The notes under the pieces: model-generated
The model's database searches: none
Seen by the model: only the letters and a program-made list of their open reading frames with translations
Told to the model about the DNA's origin: nothing
Program-made: the position numbers and the translations under genes
Shown: piece by piece, positions 28,287 through 38,672 of the stretch
Layout: the number at the start of each line of letters is the position of its first letter
Numbering within the stretch: position 1 is the stretch's first letter
Source: Streptomyces fungicidicus
Lineage (GTDB): Bacteria > Actinomycetota > Actinomycetes > Streptomycetales > Streptomycetaceae
Direction: 5' to 3'
DNA: 64,000 nucleotides
Assembly (NCBI RefSeq): GCF_003665435.1
Contig: NZ_CP023407.1
Span: 744,001 to 808,000 of the forward strand

Positions 28287-28763
28287 CGCGCACTCCTTAT
28301 GTGTCGGTCACCCTCGGGACGTTCTGCGTCGGCCCTGTGCCTGGCGTCCGACGTCCGCTCGGGTCTGCATGCGAAAAACCTTTCGGACGCGGTGGCGCCG
28401 GGATCATTCGAGGGAGAGCAGGCCGTTGTGAACCGGCTGGTCCCATGACGGACCGTGGGTGCGGATGGAACCCTGAACTGCTGTCCGTCCGGAACAGACT
28501 AACCAAATGAGCGGCCCCCCGCTCGATGGGGCTCAAAAACGACGGTAAAAAGTCCCACATCGAGCGGTACCCAATGCTCCCTGATATACCGCTATTTCCG
28601 CATCGGGGACGCGTTCCCTGGTCACCCGTTCGGAGGACACGGGGGTGGACGCCCGCGGCAAGGGCGCGTGGCCGTGGCGCAGTTCAGGTCCCGTTGGCCG
28701 GGGCGCAAGCTCGCCATGGTCTGCTGCCGCACGGCAACGGCTGTCTCCCGGGAGGACCGGCGC
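28287..28763. other. 477-base divergent intergenic region, locally AT-richer
   Basis: No supported gene; the short open frames here have no ribosome binding sites or bias. The middle (about 28480-28605) is clearly less GC-rich than the window and contains a long hairpin (28519-28567). The stretch must hold promoters for the small protein (leftward) and the HD-fold protein (rightward). It may also encode a small RNA. Confidence 0.6.
28519..28567. repeat. 10-bp inverted repeat with A-rich 29-base spacer
   Basis: CCGCTCGATG (28519-28528) and CATCGAGCGG (28558-28567) are perfect complements around an A-rich spacer containing 'CAAAAACG' and 'TAAAAAG'. It could be an RNA hairpin with a large unpaired loop or a DNA operator. 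It is 196 bases before the HD-fold start and 233 bases before the small-protein start. Confidence 0.55.
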
Positions 28764-29213
28764 ATGGAGCTGCGCACCGTCGAGGAGCTGATGGACCTGT
28801 TGTACGCGTGCCGGGGCAGGCGGGACGTCCGGGGCCCCGACGGCACCCCGGTGGACGCGTACGACCACGCCCTGCGCACCGCCGCGCTGCTGCGCCGGGG
28901 CCGGCCCGCGGACAAGGAGCTTCAAGTGGCGGGCCTGGTGGGGCCCGTCGGCCGGCTGCTGTGGCCGGGCGAACCCGCGGTGCGGGCCGACCGCGCGGCG
29001 GACGCGGTACGGACGCTGCTCGGCGAGCGGGTGGCCGGTCTGGTCAGGGCGCGCCCCCGCCCCGGCGCGCAGGCCGACGACGACCTCCTCAGCCTGCGCG
29101 CGGCGGACGAGGAGGCCCGCACCGTCTGCTTCGACGCCGGTGTCCTGGAGGACTGGCGGACCGTGCTGGAGCTGCTGGCGGCACGCAACTCCCGGCTCGG
29201 CATGGTCGACTGA
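28764..29213 (+). CDS. Degenerate HD-domain-fold protein
   Basis: 149 residues from ATG with GGGAGG upstream. The order of elements resembles PhnZ/MIOX-like HD proteins: 'YDHALRTAALL' (the xEHALQxA helix), a segment aligned with LLHDxGHLL, and 'LSLRAADEEARTVCFDAG' (the LRxxDxAAK region). The metal-binding residues are lost: the HD pair reads GP (LVGPVGRLL), the trailing His is Arg, and the LHVAAK helix is absent. The alignment is from memory, so the family call is tentative. If right, it is a non-catalytic relative. It faces away from the 57-residue gene. Confidence 0.6.
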   Translation: MELRTVEELMDLLYACRGRRDVRGPDGTPVDAYDHALRTAALLRRGRPADKELQVAGLVGPVGRLLWPGEPAVRADRAADAVRTLLGERVAGLVRARPRPGAQADDDLLSLRAADEEARTVCFDAGVLEDWRTVLELLAARNSRLGMVD

Positions 29214-29228
29214 CGCTTCCGGGGGCCG

Positions 29229-30722
29229 TCACCACCTGCCGGGCGCGTAGTCCTTGAGGAAGACGCCGTACAGGTCCTCGCCGGCCTCACCGCGCACGAT
29301 CGGGTCGTAGACGCGGGCCGCTCCGTCGACCAGGTCGAGCGGGGCGTGGAAGCCTTCGTCGGCGAGGCGCAGCTTGTCGAAGTGCGGACGCTCGTCGGTG
29401 ATCCAGCCGGTGTCGACCGAGGTCATCAGGATGCGGTCGGAGTCGAACATCTCCTGTGCGCTGGTCCGCGTCACCATGTTCATGGCCGCCTTGGCCGCGT
29501 TGGTGTTGGGGTGTCCGGCGCCCTTGTAGCCGCGGTCGAACACACCTTCCATGGCGGAGACGTTGACGACGTAGGCGCGCCCGGTGGACGCCCGGCGCGC
29601 GGCCTCGGCCATCGCCGGACGCAGCTTGCTGATCAGGATGAACGGCGCCGTGTAGTTGCACAGCTGGGTCTCCAGCAGCTCCACCGGGGAGATCTGGTCG
29701 ATGCTCTGCACCCAGGTGTTGGAGTCGACCACGTCGGGGACCAGGCCGCCCGCGTCGATGGCGGTGCCCTCGCGGTGCCGGACCACACTGGCGTTGCCCG
29801 CGACCAGGGCGAGGCCGGCCACCTCCTGCGCGTCGAGTCCGCTGACCCCGACGGGCAGCGCGGCGAGTCCGTCGACCGCGCCGGAGTTGAAGGCGCCGAT
29901 GACGTGGTGGGCGGGCAGCTCACCGGCCGGCAGCGGGGCGCTCTCGCCCTCGACGAGGGCGGCGTAGGCGGACGGCAGCCGGCGCACGGTCTGGGTGGCG
30001 TTGTTGATCAGGACGTCGAGCGGGCCCTGCTCCGCGACCTGGTCGGCCAGCGCGACGGCCTGGGCCGGGTCGCGCAGGTCGATGCCGACGACCTCCAGGC
30101 GGTGCATCCAGTCCGCGGAGTCGTCCATGGCCTTGAAGCGGCGGATGGCGTCCTTGGGGAAGCGCGTGGTGATCGTGGTGTGGGCGCCGTCGCGCAGCAG
30201 CCGCAGCGCGATGTACATGCCGATCTTGGCGCGTCCGCCGGTGAGCAGGGCCCGCTTGCCGGTGAGGTCGGCGCGGGCGTCCCGCCGGGCGCGGTTCTCG
30301 GCGGCGCACTTCTGGCAGAGCTGGTGGTAGAAGTAGTCGACCTCGACGTAGCGGGTCTTGCAGGTGTAGCAGGAGCGCGGGCGCTGGAGTATCCCCGCGA
30401 TCCTGCCGGGCTCGACGCGGGAGGACGGCAGGATGCCTTCCGTCTCGTCGTCGATGCGCTCGGCGGAGCCGGTGGCGGTGGCCTCGGTGACCGCCTTGTC
30501 GTGGGCGGTCTTCGCGGCCCGGCGCTCCTGGCGGCGGCGCTGCTTCACCGTGCGGTAGATGTGCGAGGTGGCCCGGCGGACCAGGATCGCGTCCGGGTGG
30601 TCGACGTCGAGCTTGTCGAGTTCCTCCAGCACGCCGAGGCAGACGGCCAGCCGCTCGGGGTCGATGCCGGGCCCGTCTGCCACCGCGTCCGTGGCCTGGG
30701 GGCCGTCCTCTGTCACCGTCAT
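29229..30722 (-). CDS. SDR-family oxidoreductase with N-terminal zinc-ribbon extension
   Basis: 497 residues. The C-terminal two-thirds is a short-chain dehydrogenase: nucleotide motif 'ALLTGGRAKIGMYIALRLL', 'VLINNATQTVRR' and a downstream 'VNVSAMEGVFDRGYKGAGHPNTNAAKAAM' region holding the Ser and a variant active-site Tyr/Lys spacing. The N-terminal 150 residues are unusual for SDRs: a basic helical segment ('VKQRRRQERRAAKTAHDKAV') and a Cys4 ribbon (CYTC ... CQKC). That suggests binding to nucleic acid or another protein. ATG at 30722 was preferred to a GTG 16 codons upstream. Natural substrate unknown. Confidence 0.82.
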   Translation of the reverse strand: MTVTEDGPQATDAVADGPGIDPERLAVCLGVLEELDKLDVDHPDAILVRRATSHIYRTVKQRRRQERRAAKTAHDKAVTEATATGSAERIDDETEGILPSSRVEPGRIAGILQRPRSCYTCKTRYVEVDYFYHQLCQKCAAENRARRDARADLTGKRALLTGGRAKIGMYIALRLLRDGAHTTITTRFPKDAIRRFKAMDDSADWMHRLEVVGIDLRDPAQAVALADQVAEQGPLDVLINNATQTVRRLPSAYAALVEGESAPLPAGELPAHHVIGAFNSGAVDGLAALPVGVSGLDAQEVAGLALVAGNASVVRHREGTAIDAGGLVPDVVDSNTWVQSIDQISPVELLETQLCNYTAPFILISKLRPAMAEAARRASTGRAYVVNVSAMEGVFDRGYKGAGHPNTNAAKAAMNMVTRTSAQEMFDSDRILMTSVDTGWITDERPHFDKLRLADEGFHAPLDLVDGAARVYDPIVRGEAGEDLYGVFLKDYAPGRW

Positions 30723-30825
30723 CGCCGCTGCCGTTTCCCGCTCTGCTGTCGCGGCGCTCCGTTCGCGCACGCTGTCGAACGGGGGATTTTACGGAGCGCC
30801 GGGCCGCAGCACCAAACCGGATACG

Positions 30826-32187
30826 TCAGTGGTCGCAGGCGGAGATCAGCGTCGTCACCTCCTCGGTCACCGCGCGGGCCAGCCGGCCCAGGTCCGGGAC
30901 GGCAGCGCCGTCGGCGACCAGGCCGTAGTGGACGCTTCCCCGGTAGGTGGAGACCGCGACCGCGAGGGAGTGGCCCGGGGCCAGTGGCGCGAGCGGGAAG
31001 ACGGCGCCGAGCGGGTCGCCGCCGAGCCTCAGGCCGAAGCCGGGCAGCGGCACGCTGGTGACCAGGACGTCGAACCAGAGCCGGGCCGCCTGGCCGAGCA
31101 GCGGTCCGCCGAGCCGGTGGCCGAGCGGCGGCACGTGCTCGGCGAGCAGGGCGACGGCGCCCGCGCCCCGGTGCGGGCCGGCGTCCTTGTTGCGGTCCAT
31201 GGCGGTGCGCACCTGCGTGAGCCGGCCGAGCGGATCGCGCTCGCCGACGGGGAGCCGTATCAAGTACCCGGAGAGCCGGTTGCCCTGTGGGTGGGCGGTG
31301 CGCGGCCGGCGCCGGGAGACGGGGATGAGGGCGCGGGGGGCGAGGCCCTCGCTGCCGTCGCCGCGCTCGTCGAGCCAGCGGCGCAGGGCGCCGGCGACGA
31401 CCGCGATCAGCACGTCGTTGACGGTGCCGCCCGCGCTCTTGCGGATCCGGTGCACGTCGTCGAGGTCGACGACGACGCCCGCGGTGCGGCGGGTGCCGCT
31501 GGGCGCGCAGGTCAGCGCGGGCGAGGAGCGCATGTCGAGGGTGGACCGGGCGACGGCGGCGCCGATGTCCAGGGCCCGGCCCGCGTCGGCGAGGGCGCCG
31601 CGGACCAGTCCGGGCACCTCGCGCACGTCCGGGAGGAGTCCGCGCCGGGGCTCGGCGGGACGGGACCGGGGCGTGGGCAGGTCCATCGGGTCCATCAGGG
31701 CGGCGGCGAGGGTGAGGGCGCGCAGCCCGTCGGCGAGGGCGTGGTGGAACTTGAACAGGACGGCGAAGGAGACGCCGTCCTCCCCCGGCAGTACATGGGC
31801 CTCCCAGGGCGGCCGGGCGCGCCGCAGCGGGAGGCCCATGAGCCGGCCGGCCGCGGCGTGGAAGTCGGCGGCCGGGGGGTGCAGCCGGACGTGGTCGAGG
31901 GGGTCGAAGCCGGGGTCGGGCTCCCGGGTGGCGCCGCCGAAGGCCAGGGACCGGCGCACGGCGGAGGCGAGCGGCAGCCGCAGCGTGGGCGGTTCCCAGG
32001 TGTCCCGGATGCGCATGCGCAGTCCGGGCACGGCGGCAGCCCGGGCCGCCAGCAGGTCCGCCGCGTGGGCGGCGGCGGAGGGCGAGCGGGCGGAGAAGAC
32101 GCCGAGTGCCGCGAGGTGCATCGGATGACCGGCGGACTCGATGTTCCAGAACGCCAGGTCGAGAGGGGCGAGCGGGTCTGCGGTCAT
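30826..32187 (-). CDS. Wax ester synthase / diacylglycerol acyltransferase (WS/DGAT)
   Basis: 453 residues of the bifunctional WS/DGAT family. The active-site motif HHxxxDG is present as HHALADG; other family blocks are 'PLDLAFWNIESAGHPMHLAA' at the N-terminus, 'PPWEAHVLPG' and 'GTVNDVLIAVVAGALRRWL' (PLW-ND motif region). It acylates diacylglycerol, making triacylglycerol storage lipid at the membrane. I recall the S. coelicolor counterpart as SCO0958, the main DGAT there. Start ATG at 32187. The glgA-glgC unit upstream on the same strand ends with a strong hairpin, so this gene should have its own promoter. Confidence 0.9.
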   Translation of the reverse strand: MTADPLAPLDLAFWNIESAGHPMHLAALGVFSARSPSAAAHAADLLAARAAAVPGLRMRIRDTWEPPTLRLPLASAVRRSLAFGGATREPDPGFDPLDHVRLHPPAADFHAAAGRLMGLPLRRARPPWEAHVLPGEDGVSFAVLFKFHHALADGLRALTLAAALMDPMDLPTPRSRPAEPRRGLLPDVREVPGLVRGALADAGRALDIGAAVARSTLDMRSSPALTCAPSGTRRTAGVVVDLDDVHRIRKSAGGTVNDVLIAVVAGALRRWLDERGDGSEGLAPRALIPVSRRRPRTAHPQGNRLSGYLIRLPVGERDPLGRLTQVRTAMDRNKDAGPHRGAGAVALLAEHVPPLGHRLGGPLLGQAARLWFDVLVTSVPLPGFGLRLGGDPLGAVFPLAPLAPGHSLAVAVSTYRGSVHYGLVADGAAVPDLGRLARAVTEEVTTLISACDH

Positions 32188-32428
32188 GGCGGGGCCTCGC
32201 GTGGACGACGGGAACGGATCAGCAGTCAATCGCTCCCGGCCGATTACGGTCAAGTACGATCTGGCTACACATAGTTAACATCATGTGACGTCTCCGCCCC
32301 TTCCGCCGGTGCGGTGAACGGGGCGGGATCACGGTGACGGAGGGGGCCGTGCGGCGCACCCGGCGGCCGACGGGGTGACGGACGCCACCCGGACGGGCGC
32401 GGCCCGCTGGAGGAACGGTTCACCACGC

Positions 32429-32481
32429 GGGCCCCGCGGCCGGGCGGCCCGCCGGCCGGGGGCCGCCCGGCCGCGGGGCCC
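32429..32481 (-). terminator. 22-bp perfect GC hairpin after glgC
   Basis: Arms 32429-32450 and 32460-32481 are perfectly complementary (22 bp, 9-base loop) and begin only 5 bases past the glgC stop. It is the longest perfect stem noticed in the window. There is no T-run. Transcription from glgA-glgC should stop here, leaving the rest of the 299-base gap (32188-32486) for the WS/DGAT promoter. Confidence 0.8.
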
Positions 32482-32486
32482 CGTCG

Positions 32487-33707
32487 CTACGGCACGAGCT
32501 GTCCCTTGCCGAGCGCGATCACCCCGCCCTTGGAGACCGTGTACAGCTCCGCGTCCCGCTCCGGATTGACGCCGATCGTCGCGCCCGGCGGCACCTCGAC
32601 GTTCTTGTCGAGCACGGCGCCGCGCACCACCGCACCCCGCCCGATGTGCACGTTGTCGTGCAGCACCGAGCCCTGCACCACGGCCCCCGGGTCGACCACC
32701 ACGCCCGGTGACAGCACGGACCGGGTGACCTGGCCCCGGATCAGGCAGCCGGCGCTGATGATCGACTCGCTCGCCATGCCGCCCGCGTTGAAGCGGGCCG
32801 GCGAGAGCTGGCCGGAGTGCGTGTAGACGGGCCACTGCCGGTTGTACAGGTTGAAGGCGGGGCGCTCGGCGATGAGGTCCATGTGCGCGTCGTAGTACGC
32901 GTCCAGCGTGCCGACGTCCCGCCAGTAGCCCTGGTCGCGGCTGGTCTCGCCGGGCACGTGGTTGGCGCTGAAGTCGTACAGCGCGGCCTCGCCGCGCTCG
33001 GTCAGCCGGGGCAGGATCGACCCGCCCATGTCGTGCACCGAGTCCTCGTCCTCGGCGTCCCGGTGCAGGGCCTCGATGAGCGCCTTGGTGGTGAAGAGGT
33101 AGTTGCCCATGGAGGCGAACACGCACTCGGGGTCGTCGGCGAGTCCGGGAGGGTCGGCGGGCTTCTCCAGGAAGCGGTCCACGGCAAGTCCGTCCGAGCC
33201 TGGCGTGATCACGCCGAAGGAGGAGGACTCCGAGCGCGGCACCCTGATCCCCGCCACCGTGACCCCGGCGCCGCTCTCGATGTGCTGGGCGAGCATCTGG
33301 CGCGGGTCCATGCGGTACACGTGGTCGGCCCCGAACACCGCCACGTACTCGGGCCGTTCGTCGTAGACCAGGTTGAGCGACTGCAGGATCGCGTCGGCGC
33401 TGCCCAGGTACCAGCGCGGGCCGAGGCGCTGCTGCGCCGGGACGGGGGTGACGTAGTTGCCGAGCAGGCTGGACATCCGCCAGGTGGTGGTGATGTGCCG
33501 GTCCAGCGAGTGCGACTTGTACTGCGTGAGCACGCAGACCCGCAGGATGTCGCCGTTGACCAGGTTGGACAGCACGAAGTCGACCAGGCGGTACGTCCCG
33601 CCGAAGGTGACCGCCGGTTTGGCGCGGTCCGCGGTGAGGGGCATCAGGCGCTTGCCCTCGCCGCCCGCCAGCACGATTCCCAGGACCGAAGGACCTCCAC
33701 GACGCAT
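32487..33707 (-). CDS. glgC: Glucose-1-phosphate adenylyltransferase
   Basis: 406 residues. The nucleotidyl-transferase core shows [16 protein letters not shown], the glucose-1-phosphate/regulator region '[20 protein letters not shown]', '[12 protein letters not shown]' and 'FLEKPADPP'; a left-handed beta-helix of hexapeptide repeats fills the C-terminus. It makes ADP-glucose from glucose-1-phosphate and ATP for glycogen or maltose-1-phosphate synthesis. ATG at 33707 has GGGGAG upstream. It lies 50 bases after the glgA stop, in the same transcript. Confidence 0.95.
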   Translation of the reverse strand: MRRGGPSVLGIVLAGGEGKRLMPLTADRAKPAVTFGGTYRLVDFVLSNLVNGDILRVCVLTQYKSHSLDRHITTTWRMSSLLGNYVTPVPAQQRLGPRWYLGSADAILQSLNLVYDERPEYVAVFGADHVYRMDPRQMLAQHIESGAGVTVAGIRVPRSESSSFGVITPGSDGLAVDRFLEKPADPPGLADDPECVFASMGNYLFTTKALIEALHRDAEDEDSVHDMGGSILPRLTERGEAALYDFSANHVPGETSRDQGYWRDVGTLDAYYDAHMDLIAERPAFNLYNRQWPVYTHSGQLSPARFNAGGMASESIISAGCLIRGQVTRSVLSPGVVVDPGAVVQGSVLHDNVHIGRGAVVRGAVLDKNVEVPPGATIGVNPERDAELYTVSKGGVIALGKGQLVP

Positions 33708-33757
33708 GGCCGCTCCCCTCACGCCGACTTTCCCAAGGCTGCCCCGGACACACGGGA

Positions 33758-34945
33758 CTAAGCCTGTTTGAGGATCTCCTCGTAGAGCCCCGCCGTGCGC
33801 CGGGCCACCGCGTCCCAGCCGAACTCCGTGACCGCCCGCTCCCGCCCCGCCCCGCCCATCCGCCGTGCCGTGGCGGGGTCCCCGAGGACCGCGTCGAGCG
33901 CCCGCGTCAGACCCGCCTCGAAGTCGTCGTCCGGCTCGACGAGCAGCCCCGTCACGCCGTCCGCCACCACTTCGGGGATCCCGCCGACCCGGGAGGCGAC
34001 GACCGCCGTGCCGCACGCCATGGCCTCCAGGTTGACGATGCCGAGCGGCTCGTACACCGAGGGGCAGACGAACACGGCGGCGTGCGTCAGCAGCTGGATC
34101 ACCTCGGGCCGCGGCAGCATCCGCGGGATCCAGTGCACGCCCCCGCGGGCCCGGCTCAGCTCCTCGTACAGCTCACGGAACTCCCGGTCGATCTCTGGTG
34201 TGTCCGGGGCGCCCGCGCACAGCACGACCTGCGCGGCCGGGTCGATGTCCCGCACCGCCCGCAGCAGATGGGGCACGCCCTTCTGCCGGGTGATCCGGCC
34301 GACGAACAGCACGTACGGGCGGGAGCGGTCCAGGCCGATCCGGTTCAGGGCGTCGGTGCCGGGGTCGGGGCGGTACAGGCCGGTGTCGATGCCGTTGTGC
34401 ACGACGTGCACCCTGCCGGGGTCCAGCGCCGGGTAGCAGCCGAGGATGTCCTCGCGCATCGCGCCGGACACCGCGATCACCGCGTCGGCGGCCTCGACGG
34501 CGGTGCGCTCGGCCCAGCCCGACAGGGCGTAGCCGCCGCCGAGCTGCTCGGCCTTCCAGGGGCGCAGCGGCTCCAGCGAGTGCGCGGTCACCACGTGCGG
34601 GATGCCGTACAGCAGCTTGGCGAGGTGGCCGCCGAGGTTGGCGTACCAGGTGTGGGAGTGCACGAGTTCGCGGCCCTGGAGGGCGGCGGCCATGGCGAGG
34701 TCCACGGAGAAGGTGCGCAGCGCGTCGTTGGAGCCGTCGAGCGCGGGCCAGGGCCGGTGGCGCAGCACCCCGTCCGCGCGGCCCTCGCCCCAGCAGTGGA
34801 CCTCCAGGTCCACCAGGGGCCGCAGCTCACGGGCGAGGAACTCCACATGGACTCCCGCGCCGCCGTACACGTCCGGGGGGTACTCCCGGGTCAGCAGTCC
34901 CACACGCACCCGTGAACCCCCTGTCTGAGCGGACGTTTCCTTCAT
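33758..34945 (-). CDS. glgA: Actinobacterial glycogen synthase / maltose-1-phosphate synthase (GT4)
   Basis: 395 residues, glycosyltransferase family 4 with the short actinobacterial form rather than the GT5 form of E. coli. N-terminal '[20 protein letters not shown]', middle '[16 protein letters not shown]', and the E-x7-E motif '[20 protein letters not shown]'. In mycobacteria the homologue (GlgM) uses ADP-glucose to make alpha-maltose-1-phosphate for the GlgE route, so that activity is at least as likely as direct chain elongation. ADP-glucose would come from the next gene, glgC. ATG at 34945 lies two bases after the stop of the FhuF-like gene. Confidence 0.9.
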   Translation of the reverse strand: MKETSAQTGGSRVRVGLLTREYPPDVYGGAGVHVEFLARELRPLVDLEVHCWGEGRADGVLRHRPWPALDGSNDALRTFSVDLAMAAALQGRELVHSHTWYANLGGHLAKLLYGIPHVVTAHSLEPLRPWKAEQLGGGYALSGWAERTAVEAADAVIAVSGAMREDILGCYPALDPGRVHVVHNGIDTGLYRPDPGTDALNRIGLDRSRPYVLFVGRITRQKGVPHLLRAVRDIDPAAQVVLCAGAPDTPEIDREFRELYEELSRARGGVHWIPRMLPRPEVIQLLTHAAVFVCPSVYEPLGIVNLEAMACGTAVVASRVGGIPEVVADGVTGLLVEPDDDFEAGLTRALDAVLGDPATARRMGGAGRERAVTEFGWDAVARRTAGLYEEILKQA

Positions 34946-34947
34946 GG

Positions 34948-35682
34948 TCACCCAGATGGGGCGTGCGGGGAAGAGCGGGGCGGACGCGCGAAGCAGCAGT
35001 CGCCGCAGACTCCGCCGCCGGGCACCCGGTAGTACAGGCAGCAGCTGCGGCGCCGGAAGGCCGTGCCGGTGAGGGTTCCGGCGCCGGCCAGCAGGGGTTC
35101 GCCGAGGAGTCCGGACGCCAGGCGGCGGGCGCGGACGGCGACGTCCGTACGGCCGTGGCGCCGCCCCCAGCGGTCGAGTTCCCGGGTGGCGCCCACGAGC
35201 GCGGAGGCGGCGTTGCCGCGCAGCAGGCCTGGTGCGAGGCGGTGGCGGGAGCGCAGGGCCGCGGCGAGGGGTTCCAGGTGGCCGCGCAGCACCACTTCCG
35301 CGAGCGTCGCGGTGTCCGCGGGCAGCGGCCGTACGCCGGTCAGCCACAGGTCGTCGGGGGCGCCGCCCTCGGGGTCCCAGCGCAGCAGGCGGGGGGCCAG
35401 GTCGGGGACGGCGCCGTAGAGGGCGGCGGAACCGAGGGCCACGGACCACAGACGGGCGGCGAGGCCCTGCTGGGCGACCGACGCGGCGACCCGCGCCTCC
35501 CGGGTGCCCAGCGCGCCGGCGACCCGGCGGACCCGCGCGGTCAGGGCGTCGCCGTGAACGTCCGGGCGTCCGGGGCCGTATGCCTCCTCGAGCGAGGGGA
35601 GCGGGCCGGGCGGGGCGGCCGTGCGCAGCACGAAGAATCCACCGAGCCGGCGGAGGGCGGTGAGTGACGGGTCGAGGTCCAC
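34948..35682 (-). CDS. FhuF-like (2Fe-2S) ferric reductase-type protein
   Basis: 244 residues. The C-terminus carries the FhuF-type 2Fe-2S motif, CC-x10-C-x2-C (SCCLYYRVPGGGVCGDCCF). The rest is Leu/Ala-rich without clear membrane helices, as in siderophore-iron reductases of the (2Fe-2S)-binding family. The start is uncertain: GTG at 35682 is used, but there is no good ribosome binding site and a TTG a few codons earlier is possible. It is two bases upstream of glgA, an unexpected partner for an iron reductase; the shared transcript may be coincidental. Confidence 0.75.
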   Translation of the reverse strand: MDLDPSLTALRRLGGFFVLRTAAPPGPLPSLEEAYGPGRPDVHGDALTARVRRVAGALGTREARVAASVAQQGLAARLWSVALGSAALYGAVPDLAPRLLRWDPEGGAPDDLWLTGVRPLPADTATLAEVVLRGHLEPLAAALRSRHRLAPGLLRGNAASALVGATRELDRWGRRHGRTDVAVRARRLASGLLGEPLLAGAGTLTGTAFRRRSCCLYYRVPGGGVCGDCCFARPPRSSPHAPSG

Positions 35683-35910
35683 GACGAGCAGTAGTACCAA
35701 GGCCCTTAGGGGTGGCAACCAGGGGCCCTCCGTCCCCCGGCACCCACCCTGGGTATGACGGGGCCGTCGCCGTACTCCATCGGCAGTAGGACTCATTGAG
35801 TGCTCAGGGACGACGACGGGAACACCGGGACACGGCATCGTGTTGGTTATGAAAGCCGACCGTTCGCCGCGCCGGGCCCACCGCCCCGGCCTCACGCAGA
35901 GGAGCAGCCG

Positions 35911-38329
<2,419 letters not shown>

Positions 38330-38342
38330 TCAGGAGGGGCAA

Positions 38343-38371
38343 AAGTAAGCGTTGCGAACTGGCCGTGACAA
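38343..38371 (-). promoter_or_regulatory. Sigma-70-type promoter of the Rpf-LysM-M23 gene
   Basis: On the minus strand TTGTCA (38371-38366) and TTACTT (38348-38343) are 17 bases apart, a near-consensus HrdB-type promoter. The start point would fall about 25-30 bases before the ATG at 38308, so the leader is too short for the long c-di-AMP riboswitch found before some Streptomyces rpf genes. Confidence 0.6.
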
Positions 38372-38672
38372 GACGCCTATCGGCCGCACGGATGCGCCAA
38401 GTGGCCGGGATTCTTCGCCCGTTGCGCCCCCGTTGGCACCCCCGGGAGCGCGTGCGCGGGCGGGGGCGCCCGTCCGCGGGGGCACGCGGGTGCGTGCGCC
38501 CGCTGAGTGGCGGAGGGGCCTTGGGCCGTATGTGCCTGAGCGGGGTGTCGTGCAACCCGCGCGTGCACACGCGAGTGCGGCACGTCAGGATGGTCGACGG
38601 CAGGACTGCCGGGCACCGACCGGCAGGACCGACCCCGCAGTACCGATACCAAGGTCACTAGGAGCCACCCCA
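38372..38672. other. Divergent gap before gnd
   Basis: About 300 GC-rich bases between the wall-hydrolase promoter and gnd, no gene. It holds a short dyad (CGCGTG-CA-CACGCG near 38565) and the gnd ribosome binding site AGGAG. The gnd promoter was not identified. Confidence 0.5.

Noticed and set aside
28297-28560. 87-codon minus-strand frame upstream of the 57-residue gene
   Set aside because: No ribosome binding site, atypical codon use, and it crosses the hairpin and the AT-richer pocket.
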